The notes under the pieces are model-generated. The model saw only the letters and a program-made list of their open reading frames with translations. It did not search any database and was not told the origin of the DNA. A program made the position numbers and the translations under genes. A DNA stretch of 64,000 bases, from positions 1,292,980 to 1,356,979 of the forward strand of contig NZ_RBWU01000001.1 of assembly GCF_003634705.1 (NCBI RefSeq). The letters are read 5' to 3'. Shown here piece after piece: positions 36,631 through 45,800 of this stretch; position 1 is the stretch's first letter, and each line of letters starts with the position of its first letter. The DNA comes from Actinomadura pelletieri DSM 43383. Lineage in GTDB: Bacteria; Actinomycetota; Actinomycetes; Streptosporangiales; Streptosporangiaceae.

Positions 36631-36710
36631 CTGCGTCGAAGTTTCGTCGAGCACGCTCCGGGGTCGGGGGACCGTCGGTGAATTTTCCGGAGCTGACACG
36701 AGGTGTCCGG

Positions 36711-37157
36711 GTGGATATGAGATTCTCGCTCTCGCTGCCGCGCGAGGAGCCGAGCATCCCGGTGGTCCGACGGGTGGTGGGGAACGCGCTGCGGGGGCTG
36801 GGCGTCACCGCCGACTGCGTCGACGACGTCCTGGTCGCCCTCTCCGAGGCCTGCACGAACGCCGTCCAGCACGCCCGCGCGACCGGCGAGTACGTGGTGG
36901 TCGGACGGGTCGACGAGGGCGTCTGCACACTGAAGATCATGGACTGGGGTCGTGGACCCCGACCGGCCCCCGGAGAACGGGGGATTTTGAGCGAATCCGG
37001 CCGCGGCATTAAGATCATGCGTGCTCTGGTGGACGACCTGGACATCGACTCATCACCCGACCGGGGCACCATCGTTCACCTGCGGAAGCGCCTGACCTGG
37101 CGTGATGAGGCACTGGTCCGACGCCTCGACCGCCGACTCAGCCGTAGCGCCGGGTAG
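36711..37157 (+). CDS. RsbW-like anti-sigma-factor Ser/Thr kinase (HATPase_c)
   Basis: A 148-residue GHKL ATPase of the RsbW/SpoIIAB group. The N-box ALSEACTNAVQHA, the G1 box IMDWGRGPRP and the G2 box ESGRGIKIMRALVDDLDI are all intact, ending with GTIVHLRKRL. Such proteins hold alternative sigma factors of the SigB type and are released by anti-sigma antagonists. Start options are the GTG at 36711 (GAGG seven bases before), the ATG at 36717 and the GTG at 36678. It sits alone between purS and purQ, with neither sigma factor nor antagonist nearby, and an ECF-type promoter candidate upstream suggests separate control. Confidence 0.85.
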   Translation: MDMRFSLSLPREEPSIPVVRRVVGNALRGLGVTADCVDDVLVALSEACTNAVQHARATGEYVVVGRVDEGVCTLKIMDWGRGPRPAPGERGILSESGRGIKIMRALVDDLDIDSSPDRGTIVHLRKRLTWRDEALVRRLDRRLSRSAG

Positions 37158-37253
37158 ATTGGTACGCGCGCGGGGGATGTGACGCGCATCGGGGTGTTCG
37201 GCGGTACGACCCGCCCGTCCCGGCCGCCCCCTCATTTCGGAGGAACAGAACAG

Positions 37254-37934
37254 ATGGACGCTGCCCGGGTGGGGATCATCACCTTCCCCGGTTCGCTCGA
37301 CGACAGGGACGCCGCACGCGCCGTCCGGTTGGCCGGCGCGGAACCGGTCGTGCTCTGGCACGGCGACCATGACCTGCGTGGAGTCGACGCCGTCGTGCTC
37401 CCCGGTGGGTTCTCCTACGGCGACTACCTACGGGCCGGCGCGATCGCCCGGTTCGCGCCGCTGATGACCGAACTGGTCGCCGCCGCCGGCGCCGGCCTGC
37501 CGATCCTCGGCATCTGCAACGGCTTCCAGGTGCTGTGCGAGTCGCACCTGCTGCCCGGCGCGCTGCTGCCGAACTCCGGCCTGCACTTCGTGTGCCGTGA
37601 CCAGCGTCTCAGGGTGGAGAACGCCGACACCGCGTGGACGAGCGAATATCGTGAAGGCCAGGAGCTGGTGATCCCGATCAAGAACCGGGACGGCCGCTAC
37701 ACCGCCGATCGGGAGACCCTGACGGAGCTGGCCGACACCGGCCGGATCGTCGCCCGGTACGTCGACCTCAACCCCAACGGATCCCTCGACGACATCGCCG
37801 GCATCTGCAACGAGGCCGGCAATGTGGTCGGGCTCATGCCCCACCCGGAGCACGCCGTGGAGTCACTCACCGGACCGTCCACGGACGGTCTAGGGTTCTT
37901 CGCCTCCGTGGTGAAGAAACTGGTGACAGCATGA
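37254..37934 (+). CDS. purQ: Phosphoribosylformylglycinamidine synthase subunit PurQ (glutaminase)
   Basis: A 226-residue class-I glutamine amidotransferase with [18 protein letters not shown], the nucleophile Cys in [10 protein letters not shown] (Cys ~88) and the catalytic His/Glu in MPHPEHAVE. It provides ammonia to PurL. The ATG at 37254 follows GGAGG at ten bases. Its stop codon overlaps the ATG of a 54-codon repeated reading frame (ATGA), which in turn overlaps the purL start, so the purQ-purL pair is linked through that small frame. Confidence 0.96.
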   Translation: MDAARVGIITFPGSLDDRDAARAVRLAGAEPVVLWHGDHDLRGVDAVVLPGGFSYGDYLRAGAIARFAPLMTELVAAAGAGLPILGICNGFQVLCESHLLPGALLPNSGLHFVCRDQRLRVENADTAWTSEYREGQELVIPIKNRDGRYTADRETLTELADTGRIVARYVDLNPNGSLDDIAGICNEAGNVVGLMPHPEHAVESLTGPSTDGLGFFASVVKKLVTA

Positions 37935-38091
37935 GCGCAGCGAACCGGGGGGTGTGGGGGGTCGTCCCCCCACAAGGCACACGTATGAGTGAAGTGAACC
38001 GGGGGGTGTGGGGGGTCGTCCCCTCGCCTGGGGCACGTATGAGCGCAGTGAATCGGGGGACGTGGGGGGTCGTCCCCCACAAGGAGAACGC
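37931..38091 (+). repeat. Three tandem ~54-base repeats, each with a G-rich hairpin
   Basis: Units 37931-37984, 37985-38038 and 38039-38091 each begin ATGAGYG, like the purL start that follows. Each carries the core GGGGTCGTCCCC. In unit 1 TGTGGGGGG pairs perfectly with CCCCCCACA around TCGT; unit 3 keeps a 7-base stem; unit 2 keeps only four pairs. Confidence 0.9.
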
Positions 38092-38095
38092 ATGA
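37931..38095 (+). CDS. 54-codon reading frame of three 18-residue repeats between purQ and purL
   Basis: The ATG at 37931 overlaps the purQ stop (ATGA) and the frame's own TGA (38093-38095) overlaps the purL ATG at 38092 (again ATGA). It reads as three repeats: [36 protein letters not shown] and [18 protein letters not shown]. There is no ribosome-binding site before the first ATG, so translation would depend on coupling from purQ; AAGGAG precedes purL only. The frame stays open across all three repeats although the repeats differ by about ten bases, which hints at, but does not prove, a translated peptide. It may instead be a triplicated copy of the purL initiation region. I know no function for it. 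Confidence 0.5.
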   Translation: MSAANRGVWGVVPPQGTRMSEVNRGVWGVVPSPGARMSAVNRGTWGVVPHKENA

Positions 38096-41000
38096 GCGAG
38101 CAACGGTCCCAACCTGCTGGGCGAGCGACCCGGGAGTCCTCGGACGAGCCCTCGATGGAGTGGCTCGGCGAGCTGAAGTCCGACGCCGAAGATCCGGAAC
38201 TCCAGCCGGTCAACCCCTCGGTGACCCAGGCCTTCGAGGCCATGCTCGAAGAGGCCAAGCCCGCCGACCCGGCCGCCGCCCCGCCGCAGCCCCCTGCCCA
38301 GGCGCCGCCGCCCGCGCAGGTCCAGGTCCAGGCGGAGCCGGTCGTTCGTGCGGAGCCGGTCATCCAGGTCGACGCGGCCGTCCAGGCGGCGCTCAACGCG
38401 GCGGCGGCCCTGGCCGTCCCGCCGCTGTCCGGCGGTGGCCCTGAGCGGCCCGACCAGGAGTTCGCCCGCGCCCTGGCCGAGGAACGCGCCTCCGGCGACC
38501 CCTCGTCCACCGTGGCGGACGCGATGCCCTCTCCTCCCGACACGAACGGTCACCCCGCCCCGCCGGTGCCTCCGCCCGCTCCCCAGGCTCCCCTCGACCC
38601 GAACACGGGTCCACAGCCCACCGTCGCTCCCGGCACGGGCCCGCAGCCTCTGGTCAACCCGAACACCGGCCCGCTGCCCTCGGTCGGCCCGCAGCCCCCG
38701 CTCGGAGGGACGGGCCCGCTGCCCACCGTGCCCCCCGGCACCGGACCGCTGCCGGTTGTCGGACCGGGCACAGGACCGCAGCCCACCGTGGGGTCGAACA
38801 CCGGCCCGCAGCCTCCGGTCGGCCCCGGCACGGGTCCGCAGCCGACCGTCGGTCCTGGTACGGGTCCGCAGCCCACCGTCGGTCCTGGTACGGGTCCGCA
38901 GCCGACCGTCGGTCCGAACACCGGGCCGCAGCCTTCGGTCGGACGTGGGACGGGTCCGCTGCCCGCCGTGAATCCCGGGACGGGGCCGCTGCCGATGGTC
39001 GGGCCCGGAACCGGTCCGCAGCCGACCGTCGGCCCGAACACCGGTCCGCAACACTTCGTCCAGCCTGAGCGGCCCGGTACCGGTCCGCAGCCCGCGATCG
39101 GACGCGGCACAGGCCCCCAGCACGCTCTGGGCCAGGTGACAGGCCCTCAGCCCACGGTTCACCTCGGCACGGGACCACAGCCCGCCATAGGCCCAGGGAA
39201 CGACCCGCGGCCCGCGGTCGGGCCGGGCACCGGGCCGCAGCCCGCGCTCGGTCCCGGAACGGGTCCGCAGCCCGCGCTCGGGTCGGGCGCACCGGCCTAC
39301 TCCGGTACGGACACCGTCGCGATCGCGGCGGCGTCTCCGGAGCGTCCGCTGCCGTACGTCGAGCTGGGCATGAACGAGGAGGAGTACCAGCGCGTCCGGA
39401 ACATCCTCGGGCGCCGTCCGACCTCGTCGGAGCTGGCGATCTACTCGGTGATGTGGAGCGAGCACTGCTCCTACAAGAGTTCCAAGGTGCACCTGCGCCA
39501 GTTCGGCGACAAGGCCCCGAAGACCGACAAGCTGCTGGTCGGCATGGGGGAGAACGCCGGGGTCGTGGACATCGGCCAGGGGTGGGCGGTCACCTTCAAG
39601 GTGGAGTCGCACAACCATCCGTCGTACGTGGAGCCCTACCAGGGCGCGGCGACCGGCGTCGGCGGGATCGTCCGCGACATCATCTCGATGGGCGCGCGGC
39701 CGATCGCCGTCATGGACTCGCTGCGCTTCGGCCCGGCGGACGCGCCGGACACCCAGCGGGTGCTGCCCGGTGTCGTCGCGGGCATCGGCGGCTACGGCAA
39801 CTCGCTCGGCCTGCCCAACATCGGCGGTGAGACGGCCTTCGACGCCTGCTACGAGCAGAACCCGCTGGTGAACGCGTTGTGCGTCGGTGTGATGAAGCAC
39901 GAGGACATCAAGCGCGCGGTGGCCTCCGGCCCCGGCAACAAGGTGATCCTTTTCGGCGCGATGACGGGCCCGGACGGCATCGGTGGCGCGTCCGTCCTCG
40001 CGTCGGCGACGTTCGACGAGGAGTCGCAGAAGAAGCGGCCGTCCGTCCAGGTCGGCGACCCGTTCATGGAGAAGCTGCTGATCGAGTGTTGTCTGGAGCT
40101 GTTCGGCGAGGACCTCGTCGTCGGCATCCAGGACCTCGGCGCGGCCGGGGTGTCGTGCGCCACGACGGAGCTGGCCGCGGCCGGCACCGGCGGCATGCAC
40201 ATCGACCTCGACCTCGTCCCGCTGCGCGATGAGACGCTTCTCCCCGAGGAGATCCTCATGAGCGAGTCGCAGGAGCGGATGATGGCGGTGGTGGAGCCGG
40301 GCAAGGTCGACCGCTTCCTGGAGATCTGCGCCCGCTGGGAGATCCCGGCGACCGTGATCGGGCAGGTCACCGACACCCGCCGCCTGGTGATGACCTGGCG
40401 GGGCGAGACCATCGTCGACATCCCGCCGGTGACCGCCGTCGACGAGGGGCCGGTGTACCAGCGTCCGCTGGAGCCGCCGCAGGACCTCGGGGCCCTCCAG
40501 TCGGACACGCCGGGGCGGCTCACCCGTCCGTCCAACGGCGACGAGCTGCGCCGCACCGTGCTGTGGCTGGCCGGTTCGCCGAACCTCGCGAGCAAGACCT
40601 GGGTGACCTCCCAGTACGACCGCTACGTACTGGGCAACACCGTGCTGGCCATGCCGGAGAACGCGGGCGTGGTGCGCATCGACGACGAGTCGGGGCTCGG
40701 CATCGCGCTGTCCCTGGACGGGAACGGCCGGTACTCCCGGCTCGACCCGTACGCGGGCGCGCAGCTCGCGCTGTCGGAGGCGTTCCGGAACGTCGCCGCC
40801 ACCGGCGCGCGGCCCCTGGCCGTGACCAACTGCCTCAACTTCGGCTCCCCGGAGGACCCGGGCGTCATGTGGCAGTTCGCCCGCGCGGTCGAGGGCCTGG
40901 CGGACGGCTGCCAGTACCTCGGCATCCCCGTCACGGGCGGCAACGTCAGCTTCTACAACCAGACCGGCACCACGGCGATCAACCCGACCCCGGTCGTCGG

Positions 41001-41571
41001 CGTCCTCGGCGTCCACGATGACGTGCGCCGCCGCGTCAACATGTCCCTCACCACCGACGGCGCGACGATCGCGCTGCTCGGTGAGACCCGCGAGGAGTTC
41101 GGCGGGTCGGAGTGGGCGCATGTCGTCTACGGGCACCTGGGCGGCCTGCCGCCGCTGGTCGACCTGAAGGCGGAGGCGGCGCTGGCGTCGGTGATGGTGA
41201 GCGCCATTCGGGACGGGCTGGTCACCGCCGTCCACGACCTGTCGGACGGCGGCCTGTCGCAGACGCTGGTGGAGTCGTGCCTGCGCGGCGGGCTCGGCGC
41301 CAGGATCACGCTGCCGGGCGACCCGTTCACGGCGCTGTTCAGCGAGTCGGTGGCCCGCGCCATGGTCGTCGTCACCCCGGGCGCGGAGGCGCGCCTGGCG
41401 GCGCTGTGCGAGTCTGCGGGCGTCCCCGTCGCGCAGCTCGGTGTGGCGGGCGGCGACGCGCTGACCGTCACGGGCCGTGCGCCGGAGGGCGACCAGCAGG
41501 AGCTGTTCAGCATCCCGCTGCACGAGCTTCGCGAGGCCCACGAGCGCATGCTCCCCAGCTACGCCGACTGA
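38092..41571 (+). CDS. purL: Phosphoribosylformylglycinamidine synthase subunit PurL with a long repetitive N-terminal extension
   Basis: A 1159-residue protein. Residues ~416-1159 are a complete small-type PurL (~744 residues): [19 protein letters not shown], the [17 protein letters not shown] active site, [61 protein letters not shown] and [13 protein letters not shown]. In front lies an extension not found in ordinary PurL: ~168 residues rich in Ala/Pro/Glu, then ~230 residues of about 22 decapeptide repeats (consensus [10 protein letters not shown]). The ATG at 38092 has AAGGAGAA upstream, so the extension is read in frame; an ATG at 39370 could restart near the core. The extension is predicted disordered. 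A strong terminator follows. Confidence 0.93.
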   Translation: MSEQRSQPAGRATRESSDEPSMEWLGELKSDAEDPELQPVNPSVTQAFEAMLEEAKPADPAAAPPQPPAQAPPPAQVQVQAEPVVRAEPVIQVDAAVQAALNAAAALAVPPLSGGGPERPDQEFARALAEERASGDPSSTVADAMPSPPDTNGHPAPPVPPPAPQAPLDPNTGPQPTVAPGTGPQPLVNPNTGPLPSVGPQPPLGGTGPLPTVPPGTGPLPVVGPGTGPQPTVGSNTGPQPPVGPGTGPQPTVGPGTGPQPTVGPGTGPQPTVGPNTGPQPSVGRGTGPLPAVNPGTGPLPMVGPGTGPQPTVGPNTGPQHFVQPERPGTGPQPAIGRGTGPQHALGQVTGPQPTVHLGTGPQPAIGPGNDPRPAVGPGTGPQPALGPGTGPQPALGSGAPAYSGTDTVAIAAASPERPLPYVELGMNEEEYQRVRNILGRRPTSSELAIYSVMWSEHCSYKSSKVHLRQFGDKAPKTDKLLVGMGENAGVVDIGQGWAVTFKVESHNHPSYVEPYQGAATGVGGIVRDIISMGARPIAVMDSLRFGPADAPDTQRVLPGVVAGIGGYGNSLGLPNIGGETAFDACYEQNPLVNALCVGVMKHEDIKRAVASGPGNKVILFGAMTGPDGIGGASVLASATFDEESQKKRPSVQVGDPFMEKLLIECCLELFGEDLVVGIQDLGAAGVSCATTELAAAGTGGMHIDLDLVPLRDETLLPEEILMSESQERMMAVVEPGKVDRFLEICARWEIPATVIGQVTDTRRLVMTWRGETIVDIPPVTAVDEGPVYQRPLEPPQDLGALQSDTPGRLTRPSNGDELRRTVLWLAGSPNLASKTWVTSQYDRYVLGNTVLAMPENAGVVRIDDESGLGIALSLDGNGRYSRLDPYAGAQLALSEAFRNVAATGARPLAVTNCLNFGSPEDPGVMWQFARAVEGLADGCQYLGIPVTGGNVSFYNQTGTTAINPTPVVGVLGVHDDVRRRVNMSLTTDGATIALLGETREEFGGSEWAHVVYGHLGGLPPLVDLKAEAALASVMVSAIRDGLVTAVHDLSDGGLSQTLVESCLRGGLGARITLPGDPFTALFSESVARAMVVVTPGAEARLAALCESAGVPVAQLGVAGGDALTVTGRAPEGDQQELFSIPLHELREAHERMLPSYAD
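38598..39290 (+). repeat. Minisatellite coding for ~22 [14 protein letters not shown] units in purL
   Basis: Units of about 30 bases, some nearly identical in tandem (around 38845-38905), others diverged ([18 protein letters not shown]). All stay in frame. Such arrays usually vary in copy number between strains. Confidence 0.9.
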
Positions 41572-41620
41572 CCCGCAACGTCCGCGCTCACCAAATCGAC
41601 GCGGCGACCACGTAAAACAC

Positions 41621-41657
41621 GAAAGGGCGTCCCTCAAACCCTGAGGGACGCCCTTTC
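41621..41657. terminator. Terminator after purL
   Basis: A perfect 16-base stem, GAAAGGGCGTCCCTCA (41621-41636) with its complement at 41642-41657 and a five-base loop, 50 bases past the purL stop. The stretch 41572-42055 has no gene I can support. Confidence 0.92.
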
Positions 41658-41885
41658 ACGTGGGCACATGCCAGCTCGGGGATCGAGTTCTGATAGCGAG
41701 ATCACGGCCCTGCGGTAAGTCCGGCGTTCCGGCGTTGTCCCGGGCCGTTCTCCGCCGGACGAGACGGTGGGGGCCGTCCCAGCTTGAGGTGGCCGTTCCA
41801 GTCGTCCATGGCCATCGAACACAGTGGCCTCAGCCCGCACGCGAACGCGTTACCCACCTGGTGGAGCGATGCCGAAGGCGAGCGT

Positions 41886-42037
41886 AGCCGGGTGGATCGC
41901 GAAGCGATGCGCGTTCGCCCAGGGACGGTCGCGTAGCGAGCCGTTAGGCGAGCGGAGTGGGCCGGGCCTGCGATCAACACAGCCGGGTGGATCGCGAAGC
42001 GATGCGCGTTCGCCCGGGACGGTCGCGTAGCGAGCCG
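41886..42037. repeat. Direct repeat pair (58 and 57 bases) in the purL downstream region
   Basis: Copy 1 at 41886-41943 and copy 2 at 41981-42037 differ by one inserted A. Both begin AGCCGGGTGGATCGCGAAGC and end GTCGCGTAGCGAGCCG. A shared GGGCCTGC follows each copy, interrupted in copy 1 by a 21-base insertion. The repeats are rich in short motifs such as GCGAAGCGATGCGCG. They look like a dispersed intergenic repeat rather than a gene. Confidence 0.85.
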
Positions 42038-42055
42038 GGCCTGCAATGAATACGG

Positions 42056-43024
42056 CTAGAAGACCGAGATGTGGACGTGGTCGTAGTGGTTCGCGGTGGT
42101 TCCGCCGCGGTTTTCCATCATGCGCCAGCCGGGGCTGCGCATGTCGTAGATGCGTTGGCGCCAGATGACGTACTTGATGCCGAGGGAACGCGCGTGGGTG
42201 ATCGCGTACTGGGCGGCCGCGTCGCCCTTCGACTGGGCGCTGCCGGTGGCCATCGCGCCGCCGGTCGTGACCATGAAGTCGCAGGCGCGGCCGGTGCCGT
42301 GGTCCTGCGGGTCGCCGGGGCGTGTGCAGCCGATCACGGGGAACGGGCCGGTCTCCAGGTCGATGGTGTTCTTGACCCTGAGCATTCGGGGGGTGACGCC
42401 GCCCATGCCGATGCTCGGCGACTCGGGCTTGTACCGCTTGACGAGTGCCGTGATCTCGGCCTTACGGCTGAGCAGGTCCTTGATCTCCTTCTTCAGCTGC
42501 GCCATCTTCAGCTCGGCCTGCTTACGGGCCTGGACCTCGTCCTGGACGAGCTTCTGGATCTGTTTGACCCGTCCGGCCTTGTTCTGCGCCAGATGGCTGA
42601 CCAGGGCGGAGTTGCTGAGCAGGTCGCTGGGGTTCGCGCCGGTCACGACCGTGACCGTGGGGTCCTCGCCGTTCATCATGTACTGGGTCGCGGCGAGTTG
42701 GGCGACGAGGTCGCGGGCTTCGGTGAGGTCCTGCTGGAGGTTCTGGGACTTCTGGAGTGACTTCTTCGCGGCGTACTGGGCGTCCTTCAGCTTGGCCAGG
42801 TCGCCGCCGTACTCCTTGTCGAGTTTCTCGATCTGCCGGTTGAGCTGCTGGAACTTCTTGCTGTCACCGGGGTCGGCGGCGTAGGCGGCAAGGGCGGCGA
42901 GGGCGGGGGGAGCCGCGGCGGACGGGGTGGCGGTGCCGATGAACGGCAGTGCCGTGGCGAAGGCCACGAGAGCCAGACCGGCGCGTCTGCCACGGCGCCG
43001 ATGTGCGGAGGCGGGGGTCTCCAC
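42056..43024 (-). CDS. Secreted coiled-coil protein with a LAS-like metal-site motif at the C-terminus
   Basis: A 322-residue protein. It has a signal peptide (RRAGLALVAFATALPFIGTATPSAAA) and a long coiled coil (~55-205) rich in Gln/Lys/Leu, like the N-terminal part of RipA/CwlO-type hydrolases. The C-terminal domain (~225-322) resembles the ARB_07466-like family. It contains DHGTGRACDFMV and, near the end, NHYDHVHISV, together matching the His...Asp...His-x-His zinc ligands of LAS (M15-like) peptidases. It lacks an NlpC/P60 domain. The GTG at 43024 has AGAGGAG five bases upstream. It is probably a cell-wall enzyme or a regulator of one. Confidence 0.8.
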   Translation of the reverse strand: METPASAHRRRGRRAGLALVAFATALPFIGTATPSAAAPPALAALAAYAADPGDSKKFQQLNRQIEKLDKEYGGDLAKLKDAQYAAKKSLQKSQNLQQDLTEARDLVAQLAATQYMMNGEDPTVTVVTGANPSDLLSNSALVSHLAQNKAGRVKQIQKLVQDEVQARKQAELKMAQLKKEIKDLLSRKAEITALVKRYKPESPSIGMGGVTPRMLRVKNTIDLETGPFPVIGCTRPGDPQDHGTGRACDFMVTTGGAMATGSAQSKGDAAAQYAITHARSLGIKYVIWRQRIYDMRSPGWRMMENRGGTTANHYDHVHISVF

Positions 43025-43230
43025 GTGTACTCCTCTCGTCACTGCCGTAGGTCAATGGTCATGAAAGTGCCGTTTGTGCCTCGCCAAGGTTAGACCCAAG
43101 GGATCAGTGGGACGGGGCGAAGCGCGAGAAGCCCGATCGCTTCCTGGGAGCCGAGCCATCTTACGTGACACGGCTCACAGCTTTCCTTGTGGGCAAGGCG
43201 GTTCAGCCACTTCTTCTGTACGGGACGGGT

Positions 43231-45147
43231 TCAGCCTCGGTTCAGACGGCCTCCGTAGCCGAGGTTCGTGCCGGGCCTGCTCCACGTGTACTGGATCGTC
43301 CCGTCCGGTTGCCGGGTGATCTCGACGACCCCGGACGTGCACGGCTTCCCGACGGACAGGGACATCTTCAGCGCGCTCTCCGTGCCCCGGGTCAACGTGA
43401 CCGTGCCGTTGCACCGCTCTCTCGGGTAGAACACGCGGCCCGTGGTCCCACCGGACGTGAACGTCACTTCCAGGGGGAAGGAGACGTTGCGGTTGGTGTT
43501 GACCATCGTCCCCTTCCATGTCCCCCCGAACGCCGACGGGATGGTCGTCACCGGACGGTTGTTCGAGGCGTTCGCGTTGTCGGGGGGCGGGTCGTTGTCG
43601 TCGGCGCGGAGTTGGGGCCACAGCACGAGCGCGATGATGGCGATGCCGACACCGACGCCGATGAACAGGGACAGCGCCACACCGAGCACGTGGTTGCTCG
43701 GACGCCGCGACTTCGCGCGGGACGCGAACGGCGACCGGCCGTGCTCGTTGCCGTCGTGACCGGACGCCAGCCCCGGGATGAGGTGCGGGGCCGATTCGGC
43801 GCTGTCGCCGGTCTCGTCCAGGTCGACGGCGTCGAATGTGGCCGTCCGGTCGACGGAGATCGGGTCGAGTCTCGTGGTCTCGTCGATCCGGCCCGACGGG
43901 GCGGAGCGGGGCGGGTCGTTCTCGTCCAGTGCCTGGAACGCCGTGGTCTCCTCGAAGGCCGCCGGGTCCAGGTCGGCGGGGGACGGCCCGGGCTCCGGCC
44001 TGGGTTCAGGACGTGGCCGTCGCATTCGGGAGAGCTTCCCCAGCAGCGGGATGGACGGCGTCGAGGGGTCGCCCTGAGCAGGGGGCATCCCCGGGGCGGG
44101 GGCCGGCGGGTTCGGCGGAGTCGGCGGGCCCGGGGTGAACGCGGGTGGTGTGGACGGCGCCGGCCCCTGCCCGGTGGTGGGCGCCGGGTGGGGCGGCGCT
44201 CCCATCGGCGTTCGCGGCAGTTGCGTCGGCGGAATCGGCGGCGCCGGGGCGGGTGCGGGCTGCGGCGCGGGCCGCCCGGACGCGAGCGCGCGCCCTTCCT
44301 CGACCATGGTGGGCGGCGTTCGACCGGCGAGCGGCGCGTTCTCGTCCAGGAGCCGTTCGAGGAGTTGCCTGGCCGTCGGACGGTCGTCCGGGTCCTTGGC
44401 AAGGGCGGCGGCCATGACGTCCCGGAGCGAGTCGGGGACCTTCGCCAGGTCGGCGTCGTCGTAGACGATCCGCTGCATCACTTCGGACGGCGAACCGTCG
44501 CCGAACGGCAGGGCGCCGGTGGCGGCGAACAGGAGCGTGGACGCCCAGGCGAACACGTCCACGGCCTCGCCGCTGCCCGAACCGCGCAACTGCTCGGGCG
44601 CCTTGTAGGACGGGTCCTCGGTCATGTGTCCGCTGAAGGAGGCGTTGACGGCCTCCAGCGCCTGGGCGATGCCGAAATCGCACAGGCGCGGGCCGTCCCG
44701 TCCCAGGAGAACGTTGCCGGGTTTCAGACTGTGATGGAGTGCGCTTGCACGGTGCACGGCCGCGAGAGCGATCGCTGTACCGACGGCGACTCGTTCGACG
44801 ACGGTGCCGCCGCGTGGGCCCTCCTCGTCCACGAGTTGCTGGAGGGACGGTCCGTCCACCCACTGGCTCACCACATAGGGGCGGTCGCCTTCCACGTCGG
44901 CGTGCAGGATGGCGGCCGTGCAGAAGCCGGAGACCTTCCTGGCGGAGGCGAACGCGTCCGCGAACCGTGACCGGGCGGCGGGCTCGCCGCTGAGCCGGAC
45001 ATGCAGGACCTTCACGGCGACCGGGCCGCCGGACGGGTCCCGGCCGAGGAAGACGGTGCCCTGTTCGCCCACGCCGAGCCGGCCCGTGATCTCGAAGGCG
45101 CCGAGTCTTCGCGGGTCACCCGGCTGCAGAGGCAGCGCCTCGGGCAT
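43231..45147 (-). CDS. Ser/Thr protein kinase-like membrane protein lacking the catalytic Asp
   Basis: A 638-residue protein. The kinase domain (~15-275) has the Gly loop GRLGVGEQGTVF, the Lys in VAVKVLHV (Lys 46) and an intact DFG (157-159). The catalytic loop, normally HRDLKPGN, reads HHSLKPGN: Arg is His and the catalytic Asp is Ser (140). A long Pro-rich linker (~285-420) leads to one membrane helix (VLGVALSLFIGVGVGIAIIALVLW) and an outside domain (~540-638) with GTWKGTMVNTNRNVSF and two Cys pairs. The ATG at 45147 follows GGAGG. Without the Asp it may be a pseudokinase or very slow enzyme. Confidence 0.88.
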   Translation of the reverse strand: MPEALPLQPGDPRRLGAFEITGRLGVGEQGTVFLGRDPSGGPVAVKVLHVRLSGEPAARSRFADAFASARKVSGFCTAAILHADVEGDRPYVVSQWVDGPSLQQLVDEEGPRGGTVVERVAVGTAIALAAVHRASALHHSLKPGNVLLGRDGPRLCDFGIAQALEAVNASFSGHMTEDPSYKAPEQLRGSGSGEAVDVFAWASTLLFAATGALPFGDGSPSEVMQRIVYDDADLAKVPDSLRDVMAAALAKDPDDRPTARQLLERLLDENAPLAGRTPPTMVEEGRALASGRPAPQPAPAPAPPIPPTQLPRTPMGAPPHPAPTTGQGPAPSTPPAFTPGPPTPPNPPAPAPGMPPAQGDPSTPSIPLLGKLSRMRRPRPEPRPEPGPSPADLDPAAFEETTAFQALDENDPPRSAPSGRIDETTRLDPISVDRTATFDAVDLDETGDSAESAPHLIPGLASGHDGNEHGRSPFASRAKSRRPSNHVLGVALSLFIGVGVGIAIIALVLWPQLRADDNDPPPDNANASNNRPVTTIPSAFGGTWKGTMVNTNRNVSFPLEVTFTSGGTTGRVFYPRERCNGTVTLTRGTESALKMSLSVGKPCTSGVVEITRQPDGTIQYTWSRPGTNLGYGGRLNRG

Positions 45148-45318
45148 CTGACGAACCTCCGTGTCCTTCCGGGGACGGCGTCCCCGGCCTCCCCGATCTC
45201 CTTTACTTCCCGAGGCCGCCCCCTGGCCCGGCACCGGGGTCCTTTCTACCGTCTGCGCGGTGACACGGTGGCAATCGTGGCACCGGCCCGCCTCGTCACC
45301 GCCACCGGGTAGCTTCGG

Positions 45319-45786
45319 ATGGTGCCGCGAACACCGCTCACCCTCTCCGTCCTCAACGAACAGCGCGCCGCCCTCGGACTACCGCCGTACGGCGGCGCCG
45401 ACGATCCCGCCGAGCTGCGTCGTGCGGCCCTGGACACCGTCCTGGCCGGGATGGAGGCGGGCGAGGCCGAACCGTCCCGGCCGATCGTCAAAGGAGCGGT
45501 GCGGTTCCTGCTCGACCGGCTCGCCGAGCTGGCGCCCGGCCGTTCGGTGGAGGTTCGCGTTCCTCCTTACGCCGCCGTCCAATGCATCGACGGGCCGCAC
45601 CATACCCGTGGTACGCCACCGAATGTGGTGGAGATGGACGCCGCGACGTGGATCGGGCTGGCCACGGGCCGCTTGTCCTGGAACGAGACAGTCGAGGACG
45701 GCCGGGTCCGTGCCAGTGGCGCACGTGCCGACCTGTCCGAGCACCTTCCACTGCCGGTAGATCGAGCGGTCACCGAACCCGGCTGA
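45319..45786 (+). CDS. Sterol-carrier-family (SCP2-like) protein
   Basis: A 155-residue protein with the purF-adjacent actinomycete family features: ALGLPPYGG near the start, [60 protein letters not shown], and a short acidic tail. The second half resembles SCP2-type lipid-binding folds. A TAGCTT -10 box (45310-45315) ends six bases before the GTG that follows the ATG, so a leaderless start at 45322 is possible; the ATG is at 45319. It is divergent from the kinase gene. The function is not established. Confidence 0.8.
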   Translation: MVPRTPLTLSVLNEQRAALGLPPYGGADDPAELRRAALDTVLAGMEAGEAEPSRPIVKGAVRFLLDRLAELAPGRSVEVRVPPYAAVQCIDGPHHTRGTPPNVVEMDAATWIGLATGRLSWNETVEDGRVRASGARADLSEHLPLPVDRAVTEPG

Positions 45787-45800
45787 GGGGCGGGGTCGGG

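Noticed and set aside
37867..41637. Very long open frame antisense to purL
   Set aside because: It mirrors the repeats and GC bias of purL; the sense gene is certain and the antisense product is Arg/Gly/His-rich with no family likeness.
41634..42046. Small minus-strand frames downstream of purL
   Set aside because: They are made of the direct repeats and have unlikely composition.
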